Of a DNA stretch of 64,000 bases, positions 8,427-16,916 are shown one piece after another. The number at the start of each line of letters is the position of its first letter. Within the stretch, counting starts at the first letter, position 1. Source of the stretch: Martinezella lusitana (GTDB lineage Bacteria; Pseudomonadota; Alphaproteobacteria; Rhizobiales; Rhizobiaceae); NCBI RefSeq assembly GCF_010668395.1, contig NZ_WUEY01000017.1:62001-126000 (forward strand), in the 5' to 3' direction. The position numbers and the translations under genes are program-made. The notes under the pieces were generated by a model that made no database searches, was not told where the DNA came from, and saw only the letters and a list, made by a program, of their open reading frames with translations.

Positions 8427-8449
8427 GGCCGGGATACGGCCGGATTTTA
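8427..8449. terminator. Weak hairpin between convergent genes
   Basis: GGCCG-GGATA-CGGCC stem followed on the plus strand by GGATTTT. It lies between the WYL regulator stop and the SDR stop. Only five base pairs, so weak. Confidence 0.3.
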
Positions 8450-9229
8450 GAGAATCATGCCGCCCGAGACTTCGATGCGCTGGCCGTTGACCCAGCGATT
8501 GTCGTTCGACAGTAGCGAGGCGATCATCGGGCCGACATCGTCGGGCAGGCCGGCGCGGCCGAGCGCCGTCATGGACGCGACCATCCTGTTGACCTCTGGA
8601 TTGTCGCGAACGATGCCGCCGCTGAAATCCGTCTGGATCGCACCCGGAGCCACCGTGTTGACGGTAATGCCGCGAGGACCGAGCTCCTTGGCGAGATAGC
8701 GCGTGAGCACTTCGACCGCCCCCTTCATCGCGGCATAGGCCGACGAGCCCGGATTGCTAAAGCGGGCGAGGCCGGAGGAAATGTTGACGATGCGGCCGCC
8801 ATCATGGATGTGCGGCAGCAGCTTCTGCGTCAGGAAGTACACGCCCTTGAGGTGGATATTATAGAGCGTGTCGAACTCGGCCTCCGTCGTTTCCGCGAAG
8901 GACGCATGATAGGACGTACCGGCATTGTTGACGAGGAAATCGAAACGATCGCGGCCCCAACCCTGCTGTAACGCCTTTCCGGCTTCGGAAACGAACGCGT
9001 CGAAGGACGCAGTATCGCCGGCATCGAGCCGCAATGCCACGGCCTTCCGACCGAGAGCCTCGATCTCGGCGACAGCGCTGTCGGCTTCTGCCTTATTTGA
9101 GTTGTAGGTCAGAATGACGTCGCCTCCACGGCGGGCGAGATGAATGGCCGTGTTGCGGCCGAGACCACGGCTGCCGCCGGTGATGATCGCAATCTTTGCC
9201 TTTGATTTATCGGTATTTTCCGTTGTCAT
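8447..9229 (-). CDS. SDR-family oxidoreductase
   Basis: Classical short-chain dehydrogenase, 260 aa, expected to be NADP(H)-dependent and FabG-like. TGGSRGLG at residues 17-24 is the cofactor loop, NNAG follows beta4, and the catalytic Ser (SSG), Tyr and Lys (YAAMK) are in place. The C-terminus ends in the common VNGQRIEVSGGMIL. ATG start with GGAG upstream. It is divergent from an AraC-type regulator, an arrangement that often means direct control. Substrate unknown. Confidence 0.92.
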   Translation of the reverse strand: MTTENTDKSKAKIAIITGGSRGLGRNTAIHLARRGGDVILTYNSNKAEADSAVAEIEALGRKAVALRLDAGDTASFDAFVSEAGKALQQGWGRDRFDFLVNNAGTSYHASFAETTEAEFDTLYNIHLKGVYFLTQKLLPHIHDGGRIVNISSGLARFSNPGSSAYAAMKGAVEVLTRYLAKELGPRGITVNTVAPGAIQTDFSGGIVRDNPEVNRMVASMTALGRAGLPDDVGPMIASLLSNDNRWVNGQRIEVSGGMIL

Positions 9230-9391
9230 TGTCGTTCTCCAAGGGACGCCTGATGACTGAAAATTACGCCTTTGGCACCGTTTCCTTGAATGCCGGAATT
9301 CTCGAATTTCTTGCCTATTCCTCCAACCGGCTTGTTCGCGGATGCCTCCCTGCTATGATGATGGAAGAGTACCCTGCCCTGGAGACCGCCA

Positions 9392-10291
9392 ATGTCGTCT
9401 GCCCTCAAGGATGCGATTACGCAATTCATCGACGCCGGCGACGGCGGCGACAACGGCCTATTTCCGACCGGCATCGACGGCCTGCACATCATGCGCTCGA
9501 CGGAATTGAAGATGCCGCATGCAAGGGTCTACCGACCGGCGCTTTGCGTCATCGTCCAGGGTGCGAAGCAGCTGATGCTGAACGAAAAGGTGATCGACTA
9601 TGCCGAAATGCAGGCCCTGATCATCAGCATCGAGCTACCGGCGTCCGGCCGGGTGATCGAGGCAAGCGAGGAGAAGCCTTACATGGCGATCTCCCTCGAA
9701 TTCGATGTCGGCATGATGCGCGAAGTGATGGAACAGCTCGATACGCCGCCGAAGCCCACGGGCAGCGCCCGTCTTGGCATCTTTGTCGAGGATCTCAGCC
9801 AGCAGCTCGCCGATTGCCTCGTGCGATTGACGCGCCTGCTCGCGACACCGGGCGCCATTCCTGTGCTCTATCCGGCGATCATGCGGGAAATCTGCTTCTG
9901 GCTGCTCACCGGCCCGAATGGCGGCGAGGTCTGCAAGCTGGTCTTGCCTGATGGGCAGACCCGCCGCATTGCCGATGCCATCCGCCTGTTGCGGGACAAT
10001 TTCGCGGAGCCGGTGCGGATCGAGCAGCTGGCCGCCGTAGCGCGCATGAGCCCCTCCTCCTTCCACCAGCATTTTAAGACGCTGACATCGATGACGCCGC
10101 TGCAATATCAGAAGCAGATGCGGCTGCTGGAAGCGCGCCGGCTGATGGTTGCAGGCCATGCCAATGTCGAAACCGCCGCCTACCGGGTCGGCTACGAAAG
10201 CGCCTCGCAGTTCAGCCGCGAATATGCCCGCATGTTCGGCACGCCGCCGAAAAGGGATGTTACCGAGATGCGGATGATCGCGGCCGAGTGA
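9392..10291 (+). CDS. AraC-family regulator (AraC_N type)
   Basis: Transcriptional regulator of 299 aa: an AraC_N cupin-like sensor (about 30-180, with RPALCVIVQGAKQ) and a C-terminal double HTH (about 200-290, with MSPSSFHQHFKTLTSMTPLQYQK and the FSREYARMFGTPP signature). This class commonly regulates adjacent oxidoreductases, and an SDR gene lies divergently 162 bp away. ATG start with GGAG upstream. Ligand unknown, possibly an aldehyde or ketone. Confidence 0.92.
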   Translation: MSSALKDAITQFIDAGDGGDNGLFPTGIDGLHIMRSTELKMPHARVYRPALCVIVQGAKQLMLNEKVIDYAEMQALIISIELPASGRVIEASEEKPYMAISLEFDVGMMREVMEQLDTPPKPTGSARLGIFVEDLSQQLADCLVRLTRLLATPGAIPVLYPAIMREICFWLLTGPNGGEVCKLVLPDGQTRRIADAIRLLRDNFAEPVRIEQLAAVARMSPSSFHQHFKTLTSMTPLQYQKQMRLLEARRLMVAGHANVETAAYRVGYESASQFSREYARMFGTPPKRDVTEMRMIAAE

Positions 10292-10294
10292 GGG

Positions 10295-11137
10295 TCAGCG
10301 CAGGGGCAACGTCCGGTCGGTCTCGCGCCCGAAGCCGGTGATCTCGAGCCGATCCGGGTAAACGGAGACGATCGCGTAGGCGGTGCTATCGATCGTATCG
10401 ACCATACCCATGAAGTTGACGAAATAGGTGCCCCCGGACACCCCGAAATTGCCGGCGTGATTGTGGCCGTTGAGATAAGCGACAACGTGATCATGTTCGG
10501 CCAGAAGCGCCAGGATGCGGTCGCTGTCGAGCGCGTTGTGGGCATTGTCCGGGAAGACGGGATAGTGGCTCATGACGATGACTTTCTCGCCGGAGGCCTT
10601 CGCTTCCTCGAGCTTGACGGCTAGCCAGTCATATTGCGCGCGGCCCATCGCCGCGTTCCAGCGCTGCCCGTTCGGCGCGCCGGCGTTCTCCAGCGCCTTC
10701 ATCAGCTCCCTTGCCTCCTGCCGGCGCGGGTCGCCTTCCGGCGGGGCGAAGACGCTGATCTCATTGCCGTCGAGGGCGATGAAACGATAGCCGGAAAGGC
10801 CGAAATCGTAGTAGGCCGACAGCATGCCCACACGGGCCGGCACGCTGAGGAGATGCTCAGGCGCCACGACGAAATCGTGGTTGCCGAGCAGGAAATGCTT
10901 GCGATGGCGCAGCGTCTCATAGACCGGCAAAATGGCATCGAAGCTCTTCCACTCGCGATCGATGATGTCGCCGAGCGTGACGACGAAGGCGAGGTCGCGC
11001 CGGTTGAATTCCTCTATCGCCTCGCGAAGCTTGACGAGGCTGTTCGCGGGATAGCGATTGAGGGTGAGATTAGGCTCGAGATCGGCATATTGCGGATCGG
11101 CGATGACGCCGAAGCGGAAGAGCGGTGCGGATGGCAT
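10295..11137 (-). CDS. Calcineurin-like phosphoesterase (ADPRibase-Mn type)
   Basis: Dinuclear-metal phosphoesterase of 280 aa. Metal motifs appear in order: DPQYAD (14-19), GDIID (56-60), GNHD (85-88), SHYPVF and NGHNHAGN. The DPQYAD and NGHNHAGN forms are typical of Mn-dependent ADP-ribose/CDP-alcohol diphosphatases. No signal peptide, so cytoplasmic. ATG start with AGGAGG spaced 4-6 nt. It ends 3 bp from the convergent AraC gene. Exact substrate is inferred, not shown. Confidence 0.85.
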   Translation of the reverse strand: MPSAPLFRFGVIADPQYADLEPNLTLNRYPANSLVKLREAIEEFNRRDLAFVVTLGDIIDREWKSFDAILPVYETLRHRKHFLLGNHDFVVAPEHLLSVPARVGMLSAYYDFGLSGYRFIALDGNEISVFAPPEGDPRRQEARELMKALENAGAPNGQRWNAAMGRAQYDWLAVKLEEAKASGEKVIVMSHYPVFPDNAHNALDSDRILALLAEHDHVVAYLNGHNHAGNFGVSGGTYFVNFMGMVDTIDSTAYAIVSVYPDRLEITGFGRETDRTLPLR

Positions 11138-11210
11138 TCAGCCTCCTTGGGCGGCCTCTTTGGGGAGGGTAAGCGGCACACGGACACATCATTGCAGGCT
11201 GGCGGATAAG

Positions 11211-11241
11211 AAAACACCCGACGCCAGAAAGACGCCGGGTG
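11211..11241 (-). terminator. Rho-independent terminator of sodB
   Basis: On the minus strand the stem CACCCGGCGTC pairs imperfectly with TGGCGTCGGGTG and is followed by TTTT. It begins 26 bp after the superoxide dismutase stop. Confidence 0.8.
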
Positions 11242-11266
11242 CGAAAGCCAGCCTATGCGGCAAACC

Positions 11267-11869
11267 TTACTTCGTCGCGGCTTCGTAGCGCTCCAGGACG
11301 TAGTCCCAGTTGATCAGGCTGTCGATGAAGGCTTCGAGGTACTTCGGACGCAGGTTGCGGTAGTCGATGTAGTAGGAGTGTTCCCAGACGTCGACGCCGA
11401 GGATCGGGTTCGCGCCATGAACGAGCGGGTTTTCGCCGTTCGGGGTCTTGGAGATTTCGAGCTTGCCGTTCTTGACGGAAACCCATGCCCAGCCCGAGCC
11501 GAACTGCGTTGCGCCGGCAGCGGCGAAATCGGCCTTGAACTTGTCATAGCCGCCGAGGTCGGAGGCGAAGGCTGCTTCGAGCTTGCCCGGCAGCTTGTTG
11601 CCGCCGCCGCCCTTCTTCATCCACTTCCAGAAATGGATGTGATTGTAGTGCTGGGCCGCGTTGTTGAAGAGGCCGGCATTGGTGCCGAAGGACTTCTTTA
11701 CGATCTCTTCGAGCGAAAGGTCCGCAAGACCTGCTTCGGCGGCGAGCTTGTTGCCGTTGTCGACATAGGCCTTGTGGTGCTTGTCGTGGTGATATTCGAG
11801 CGTCTCACGCGACATGAAGGGCGAAAGTGCATCGTAATCATAAGGAAGTTCAGGCAATTCGAAAGCCAT
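11267..11869 (-). CDS. sodB: Superoxide dismutase, Fe/Mn family (Fe-type signature)
   Basis: Cytoplasmic superoxide dismutase of 200 aa. Metal ligands are His 27, His 77, Asp 160 and His 164 (DVWEHSYYIDYRN). Gln 73 in NNAAQHYNH is the position that marks Fe-type enzymes, although rhizobial members can be cambialistic. ATG 11869 is chosen because GGAG is 8 nt away; an in-frame ATG two codons earlier would leave only 2 nt. The open frame continues further upstream without homology. A terminator follows the stop. No neighbouring gene is functionally linked. Confidence 0.95.
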   Translation of the reverse strand: MAFELPELPYDYDALSPFMSRETLEYHHDKHHKAYVDNGNKLAAEAGLADLSLEEIVKKSFGTNAGLFNNAAQHYNHIHFWKWMKKGGGGNKLPGKLEAAFASDLGGYDKFKADFAAAGATQFGSGWAWVSVKNGKLEISKTPNGENPLVHGANPILGVDVWEHSYYIDYRNLRPKYLEAFIDSLINWDYVLERYEAATK

Positions 11870-12134
11870 GGTCATATCTCCTCTTGGCAAAAAATTGCGT
11901 CGGCAGGTGAACCGGAACATAGGAGCGGTCGCCTGGAAGAGCAACCGGCGACATGCCAAAAAAGTTGCACGCGGGAGCAAAAATTGCCCTATTTTTCAAT
12001 CATGTATAGCATAGACTCAGAAGTTTAGCTTCATGTATATGATGACGTCGGAAGACATGGGGCGGCGCAATGCCGAAACGTCGACAAAGCGGGCCGCCGC
12101 GGCTAGGCTCGCGGATCTCCGGCCATTTTGAGGA

Positions 12135-12788
12135 ATGCCTGTGACGATAGCCTGCCTGCATACCGCCGAAAGCAATATCGTCGTCTACGAAGCTGCGGCG
12201 AAGGCGCTCGGGCTGCCTGTCGGCGCGCTGCGTCATCATGTCCGCGCCGATCTCCTTCTTGCCGTCGAAAAGGCAGGGCGCTTGACGGAAGAGATCGTAG
12301 CGGAAACGGCTGCTCTCCTGTGGCATCTGGCCGAGGATGCCGATGCCGTCGTGCTCAACTGCTCGACACTCGGCCCGGCAGCGGCGCAGGTCGCAGCCGG
12401 CGCAGCAGCGCCGATCGTCCGGGCGGATGCCATCCTTGCCGAGGAAGCCGTCAGGGCCGGCGGCAAGGTCATCGTCCTCTGCACGGTCGAGACGACCATC
12501 ATCCCGACGACAGCGCTCTTCGAAGCTGCCGCGAAAACGACGGGCGCCGAGATCGAGGTGCGGCTGATCCCGGGCACCTGGGCGCACTTTCGGGCCGGCG
12601 ATCTGCCGGCCTATCTTGCCTCCATCGCCGATGCGGTGAAGGTTGCCCACGGCGAAGGGGCCGTCACGATCGCCTTCGCGCAGGCCTCCATGACCGAGGC
12701 CGCACGCCTTCTTCCCGAAGGCGTCCAGCAGCCGCTGAGCGGCCCCGCGACTGCGCTTGCGGCCGCAATGGCGAAAATCACGGGCTGA
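12135..12788 (+). CDS. Asp/Glu/hydantoin racemase-superfamily protein, one Cys lost
   Basis: A 217-aa protein with the two-domain fold expected of aspartate/glutamate/hydantoin racemases. The first catalytic-type Cys is present at 76 (VVLNCSTLGPA), but where the second Cys is expected the sequence reads IAFAQASM, with Gln 183. With one Cys missing, classical two-base racemisation is unlikely; isomerase or lyase chemistry by a relative is possible. Similar proteins are sometimes labelled arylsulfatase, without support here. The ATG start has GAGG very close; a GTG two codons later has better spacing. It is convergent with an NTF2-like gene. Confidence 0.65.
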   Translation: MPVTIACLHTAESNIVVYEAAAKALGLPVGALRHHVRADLLLAVEKAGRLTEEIVAETAALLWHLAEDADAVVLNCSTLGPAAAQVAAGAAAPIVRADAILAEEAVRAGGKVIVLCTVETTIIPTTALFEAAAKTTGAEIEVRLIPGTWAHFRAGDLPAYLASIADAVKVAHGEGAVTIAFAQASMTEAARLLPEGVQQPLSGPATALAAAMAKITG

Positions 12789-12792
12789 TCCG

Positions 12793-13137
12793 CTACAGGT
12801 TTCGCCCGAAATAGACGTTCACTTCGGCAATACGGTCGCCGGCAAAGCGGATCAACTCGACATTGCGAAAGCTGCCGCCATCCATTTTCTCGGCTCTGTA
12901 GCCGACGATCACATCGTCGCCATCGGCCACCAGATGTTCGATATGAATGTCGCGGAAGAGCCTCTCCTTCGGCCAGCAATGCTCGAAATACCGCTTCCGG
13001 TCGATATGATCGTCGCGCGGGCTGGAAAAGGTGAAATCCTGCGTCAGCATCGGATCGACGACATCGGGATGCTGGGCGACGTAAGCGGCAAAGAGACGCT
13101 TGACCGTGTCACAGCGGGCATTTTCAAGAGAGTTCAT
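12793..13137 (-). CDS. NTF2-like/SnoaL-type protein
   Basis: Small alpha+beta-barrel protein of 114 aa. The pattern of an N-terminal helix pair (MNSLENARCDTVKRLFAAYV), the DFTFSSPRDD segment and the C-terminal strand set (ELIRFAGDRIAEVNVYFG) matches the SnoaL-like NTF2 superfamily, which includes small isomerases, hydrolases and ligand-binding proteins. ATG start with GGAGG about 11 nt upstream. It is divergent from an AraC-type regulator that may control it. Function unknown. Confidence 0.75.
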   Translation of the reverse strand: MNSLENARCDTVKRLFAAYVAQHPDVVDPMLTQDFTFSSPRDDHIDRKRYFEHCWPKERLFRDIHIEHLVADGDDVIVGYRAEKMDGGSFRNVELIRFAGDRIAEVNVYFGRNL

Positions 13138-13318
13138 GAGGTGTCTCCTCCTTTGCCTCAGGGTGATTTTTCAGCCACCCGACTGCAAACCGATCGCAAG
13201 GTGCAATCGGTCGATAATATGCGACGAGGCGAACCTCCAAAGCGCTTTGCTGACTTGGCATCGTCACGCCTATCGTTCAAACTCCAGAATACCCCCATAT
13301 CAGCAGGAAGCCATCGCA

Positions 13319-14134
13319 GTGTCCGAGGCGCATCATCACATCCTGGAAAAATTGCGCCGCCTGGCGGCAAAGGACAATCGTCCTACGGCAGCACCGAGCG
13401 GCATCGGCAGCTATTCGACGCTTTTCACCTTCGTCACCCGCGAACGCGAGCGCATCGCCGGCTCGGCCTTTTCGCAGGTTTCGATCGTCGCCGTGCTTGA
13501 GGGCTCCAAGGAAATCGTCAGTATGGGGCGGCAGCGGCATTTTACGGCCGGCACGGTGATCGTATTGCCGGCAGGCTGGAGCGGCGATGTCGTCAACGAT
13601 CCAGACCCGCAAACCGGCGTCTACCGGGCGATCTTCATTACTTTCCCCGAGGAATTGACGCGGCGGGCCGCAAAAGCCTTTCCGCCCGCTCACATCGCCG
13701 CCCAGGCCGAACTGTCGCTGGATCCGCTGCTGGCCGCTGCGATCGACCATGCGGGCGAAGGCATTGCCGCCGGCAACCTGCCTGTTCCCCTGATCGAGCA
13801 CAGGCTCCTCGAAATACTCATGATCCTCGGTATGCGCGGCGTCCTTCCCGGCTCGCCGGAAACGACCGCCGAGGCGGTGCGCGCGTTGGTACGCTGGCAG
13901 CCGGATCGTCCGTGGACGGCCGATCTCATCGCCGCCGAGCTCGGCACGAGCAACGCGACGCTGCGCCGGCGTCTGTCGCGCGAAGGCTCGTCGCTGCGGG
14001 ACGTGCTGGCGAGCGAGCGCGTGGCGCTGGCGACGACCCTTCTCGCCGAGGACGGTCTGTCGCTGCGTGAAGCGGCCCTTGCCACCGGCTATCGCTCCCC
14101 ACGCCGCTTCGCCGATCGACTTCGTAGCGCGTGA
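13319..14134 (+). CDS. AraC-family regulator with cupin-like N-terminus
   Basis: Regulator of about 271 aa. The N-terminal half (20-150) looks like a cupin sensor, with HFTAGTVIVLPAGW as a beta strand pair, and the C-terminal 90 residues are an AraC double HTH (LIAAELGTSNATLRRRLSREG, then REAALATGYRSPRRFADRLR). The protein stops right after the second recognition helix, slightly short for the family. The open frame extends to 13100, but that part runs through the divergent gene and lacks homology. GTG 13319 is chosen, with AGGA upstream. Target may be the divergent NTF2-like gene. Confidence 0.8.
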   Translation: MSEAHHHILEKLRRLAAKDNRPTAAPSGIGSYSTLFTFVTRERERIAGSAFSQVSIVAVLEGSKEIVSMGRQRHFTAGTVIVLPAGWSGDVVNDPDPQTGVYRAIFITFPEELTRRAAKAFPPAHIAAQAELSLDPLLAAAIDHAGEGIAAGNLPVPLIEHRLLEILMILGMRGVLPGSPETTAEAVRALVRWQPDRPWTADLIAAELGTSNATLRRRLSREGSSLRDVLASERVALATTLLAEDGLSLREAALATGYRSPRRFADRLRSA

Positions 14135-14242
14135 GCGTTTTAGGCTGAATTTTGAGCGTTTGCGTACGCCGACGCTCGACATGAATTTGTTAGATCCTGC
14201 CCTCGAAGGCTCACAGGAGCCGCAACATGAAAGGGCAACATC

Positions 14243-14929
14243 ATGAAAACCATGCTCAAAGTTCTGAATGCCGCCATCATTGCCGCAGCCGTCGCCACGC
14301 CTGCCCTGTCGGCCGATCTCAAGGTGACGTTTGCAAAGAGCAACGGCCGGATGCTGCTGCCCGAAAACGCTTCCTGCATTTCGACGGCAGCGGACAAGTC
14401 CGCGCCCGGCCCCAACAAGAGCCTGGCCGTGTCATGGTCGAAGGGACCCAAGGGAACGCGCTCCTATGCGCTTGCAATGGTCGATCCCGACGTTCCCGCG
14501 GATTTCTCGCTGTTCAACAAGGCCGACAAGCCGATCCCGAAGAATTTCAAGCGAATGGAATTCGTCCATTGGGTGCTCGCCGACATCCCGGCCTCTCGCA
14601 CCAGCCTTGCCGAAGGCACGGACGGGAACGGCCCCTCGGCCGGAGGCCTGCCGCTGGAGCGCACCGCCTACGGACGGCGCGGCCAGAATGGCGCCGGCGG
14701 CGGCAACTTGAAGGATGGGCCGCATGGCGGTTATATGGGCGCATGCCCGCCCTGGAATGACGAGCGCATCCACAGCTACCACGTCACCGTCTATGCGCTC
14801 GACGTCGATCGATTGAGCCTTCCCGACCTGTTCACCCGTGCCGACCTTCTCGCTGCCGCGAAGGGTCACATCCTGGCATCGGGCAGCCGGGAACTGTTTT
14901 ACACATTGAACGCAAAGGCCGAGAAATGA
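14243..14929 (+). CDS. Secreted YbhB/YbcL-type PEBP protein
   Basis: Phosphatidylethanolamine-binding/Raf kinase inhibitor-like protein of 228 aa with an N-terminal signal peptide (cleavage near Ala 21-23, PALSA). PEBP landmarks are ALAMVDPDVP and FVHWVLADIP, followed by the GGYMGACPPWNDERIHSYH ligand-pocket segment. Bacterial members are of unclear role. The stop overlaps the next ATG (ATGA), so translation is probably coupled to the downstream MFS exporter. Confidence 0.88.
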   Translation: MKTMLKVLNAAIIAAAVATPALSADLKVTFAKSNGRMLLPENASCISTAADKSAPGPNKSLAVSWSKGPKGTRSYALAMVDPDVPADFSLFNKADKPIPKNFKRMEFVHWVLADIPASRTSLAEGTDGNGPSAGGLPLERTAYGRRGQNGAGGGNLKDGPHGGYMGACPPWNDERIHSYHVTVYALDVDRLSLPDLFTRADLLAAAKGHILASGSRELFYTLNAKAEK

Positions 14930-16158
14930 CCGAGACGAGATGGGATGCAGCCGCACCGGCCGAGCCGGAAACCGCCCATTGGATGCGGAACCTGATTATC
15001 TGCCTCGTCGGTTCGTTCACGACGATCGTGGCAATGACGCTGCTGCTTCCCTTCCTGCCGCTCTATGTCGAGGAACTCGGCGTCAGCGACAAGGCGGCAA
15101 TCGTGCAATGGTCCGGGATCGCCTATGGCGCCACCTTCTTTGCGGCCGCCTTCGTCGCGCCGCTCTGGGGCCGGCTTGGCGATATCTACGGCCGCAAGCT
15201 GATGCTGGTTCGCGCCAGCCTCGGCATGACGATCGCCATCTCGCTGATGGGCATGGCCGGCAATGTCTGGCAGCTGGTGGGGCTGCGCCTGTTCACCGGC
15301 CTTGCCGGCGGCTATGCCTCGGGTTCGATGGTGCTGGTTGCGGCGCAGACGCCGAAGTATCGCTCGGCCTGGGCGCTGGGCACGCTGTCCGCCGGCATCA
15401 TGGCAGGCAATCTCGTGGGGCCGCTGATCGGCGGCGCGCTGCCGCCGATAATCGGCATCCGCGGCACGTTCCTGCTGGCCGGCGGCGTGATCTTCTTCAC
15501 CTTCCTGGCGACGACATTCCTCATCAAGGAGGAGAAATCCACGGCGCGCAAGAAGGCCGCCAAGGCAAGCGGCAGCTGGGCCTCCATTCCCGACAAGCGC
15601 CCCGTCATCGCCATGCTGTCGCTCGGCCTGTTGCTGATGCTGGCCAATATGTCGATCGAGCCGATCATAACCGTCTATGTGGCGCAGTTCGTCACCGGCG
15701 CGCAGGTGACGATGGTCTCCGGCGTCGTCATGGCCGCCGCGGCGCTGGGCAGCATCCTGTCGGCCTCGTGGCTCGGCAAGCTCGCCGACCGCATCGGCCA
15801 CTGGAGCGTCATCATGGCGGCACTGGCAGCCGCTGCGGTGCTGCTCATCCCGCAGGCTTTCGTGACCTCGGCCTGGCAATTGATCGCGCTACGCTTCCTG
15901 ATGGGCGTGGCGCTCGGCGGTCTTTTGCCGTGCATCACCGCCGTTATCCGACACAACGTTCCCGATGCGGCGACCGGCAGTATCCTCGGCCTTTCCATCT
16001 CGTCGCAATATGTCGGTCAGGTGGTCGGTCCCGTCGTGGGCGGTTTCGTCGGCGGCCATATCGGCATGCGTGCGGTGTTCCTCGGAACCTGCGTGCTGCT
16101 GGCGATCGGCGCCGTCTATTGCTGGTGGGTCAGCCCGAAAAAGGAAGCAGCCCTCTAG
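14926..16158 (+). CDS. MFS transporter (DHA1-type multidrug exporter)
   Basis: Inner-membrane major facilitator protein, 410 aa, about 12 transmembrane helices. The loop 2-3 motif reads APLWGRLGDIYGRKLMLV, and the corresponding C-terminal loop reads SASWLGKLADRIGHW. A motif C-like GLAGGYASGSMVLVAAQ lies in the N-half, and GPVVGGF in the C-half. The profile is that of proton-driven drug or metabolite efflux. Start overlaps the PEBP gene stop by 4 nt. Convergent with a TetR gene, which more likely controls its own divergent neighbour. Substrate unknown. Confidence 0.9.
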   Translation: MTETRWDAAAPAEPETAHWMRNLIICLVGSFTTIVAMTLLLPFLPLYVEELGVSDKAAIVQWSGIAYGATFFAAAFVAPLWGRLGDIYGRKLMLVRASLGMTIAISLMGMAGNVWQLVGLRLFTGLAGGYASGSMVLVAAQTPKYRSAWALGTLSAGIMAGNLVGPLIGGALPPIIGIRGTFLLAGGVIFFTFLATTFLIKEEKSTARKKAAKASGSWASIPDKRPVIAMLSLGLLLMLANMSIEPIITVYVAQFVTGAQVTMVSGVVMAAAALGSILSASWLGKLADRIGHWSVIMAALAAAAVLLIPQAFVTSAWQLIALRFLMGVALGGLLPCITAVIRHNVPDAATGSILGLSISSQYVGQVVGPVVGGFVGGHIGMRAVFLGTCVLLAIGAVYCWWVSPKKEAAL

Positions 16159-16184
16159 GGCCGCGACCGTCATCGTGCTCGGCG

Positions 16185-16796
16185 TTACCGCAGAGGGCAG
16201 ATGATATCGACACCGGAACGCGCGATCGCTTCCAGCGTTTCGCGCGTATCGCCTGCGCGCGCCCGCACGGCAAGCGAATGCATGACAGCGGAAGCAAGCC
16301 TTGCAAGGGTCGCCGGATCGGCATCGGCCGGAAGTTCGCCACGCGCCTTCGCCAGCTCCATGCGCTCGCTGATCGCGCCGTCAAATTCATTCAGGCTGCG
16401 GCCGAGCACTTCCCGCACCCGGGCGTGCTGAATGGCCTCTGCCGTCGCGGTGCTGATCAGAAAGCAGCCCCGCGCAGCGGTCGCGCCGTGCAGATATATC
16501 TGCAAAGCCCTGTCATAGATGCGTGCCAGGTTTTCGCGTAGAGGCAAAGCGGGATCCAGCGCTTCCGCCAGCACGTCGAGACTCTCCTCGCGATAGCCTT
16601 CCAGCGCATCCAGATAGAGTTCTTCCTTGTCGCCGAACGCGCCGTAGAGGCTCGGCCGGTTCAGCTTCGTCGCGGCACTCAGATTATCCAGCGAGGCCGC
16701 GGAAAATCCCTTATCCCAAAAAACCTCCCGCGCCTGCCCGATGACAGCCTTGGCATCGAAGGTCCGCGGGCGGCCCTGCTTTTTCTCGCTCTTCAT
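16185..16796 (-). CDS. TetR/AcrR-family regulator
   Basis: TetR-type repressor, 203 aa. N-terminal HTH at residues 10-60 (FWDKGFSAASLDNLSAATKLNRPSLYGAFG, the typical recognition helix) and a C-terminal ligand domain of the TetR_C16 kind (GCFLISTATAEA). It is divergent from a glutathione S-transferase gene; the shared 120-bp spacer carries a very long inverted repeat reaching into this gene's start. The ribosome binding site is weak. Ligand unknown, possibly an electrophile that the transferase detoxifies. Confidence 0.92.
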   Translation of the reverse strand: MKSEKKQGRPRTFDAKAVIGQAREVFWDKGFSAASLDNLSAATKLNRPSLYGAFGDKEELYLDALEGYREESLDVLAEALDPALPLRENLARIYDRALQIYLHGATAARGCFLISTATAEAIQHARVREVLGRSLNEFDGAISERMELAKARGELPADADPATLARLASAVMHSLAVRARAGDTRETLEAIARSGVDIICPLR

Positions 16797-16860
16797 ATTT
16801 TTGTACCGTTTCGCATTAAAATCTTGACCGAGGAAATTTTATGCGAAATGGTACAAATAT
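16795..16860. promoter_or_regulatory. Long inverted repeat in TetR/GST spacer
   Basis: Two 25-28 bp arms are near-perfect inverted copies: TTGTACCGTTTCGCATTAAA at 16801-16820 and TTTTATGCGAAATGGTACAA at 16837-16856. The 13-bp centre holds TTGACC, a possible -35 for the transferase gene. The left arm overlaps the TetR start codon. Each arm could be an operator half or a full site for TetR dimers, repressing both directions. Confidence 0.75.
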
Positions 16861-16916
16861 TCAACGCGTGATCGCGCGATGTTTCGTATTCGCGCCCATA
16901 CAAGGAGGAATATCCG

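Noticed and set aside
9196..9951. 251-codon plus-strand frame over the SDR/AraC spacer
   Set aside because: Out of frame with the AraC gene and Arg-rich; the AraC frame starting at 9392 is clearly coding.
13100..13318. Upstream extension of the AraC gene at 13319
   Set aside because: It crosses the start of the divergent NTF2-like gene and the promoter region, with no homology to AraC proteins.
14926..16796. TetR at 16185 as regulator of the MFS exporter at 14926
   Set aside because: The genes are convergent; the long inverted repeat lies on the other side of tetR, facing the glutathione transferase gene.
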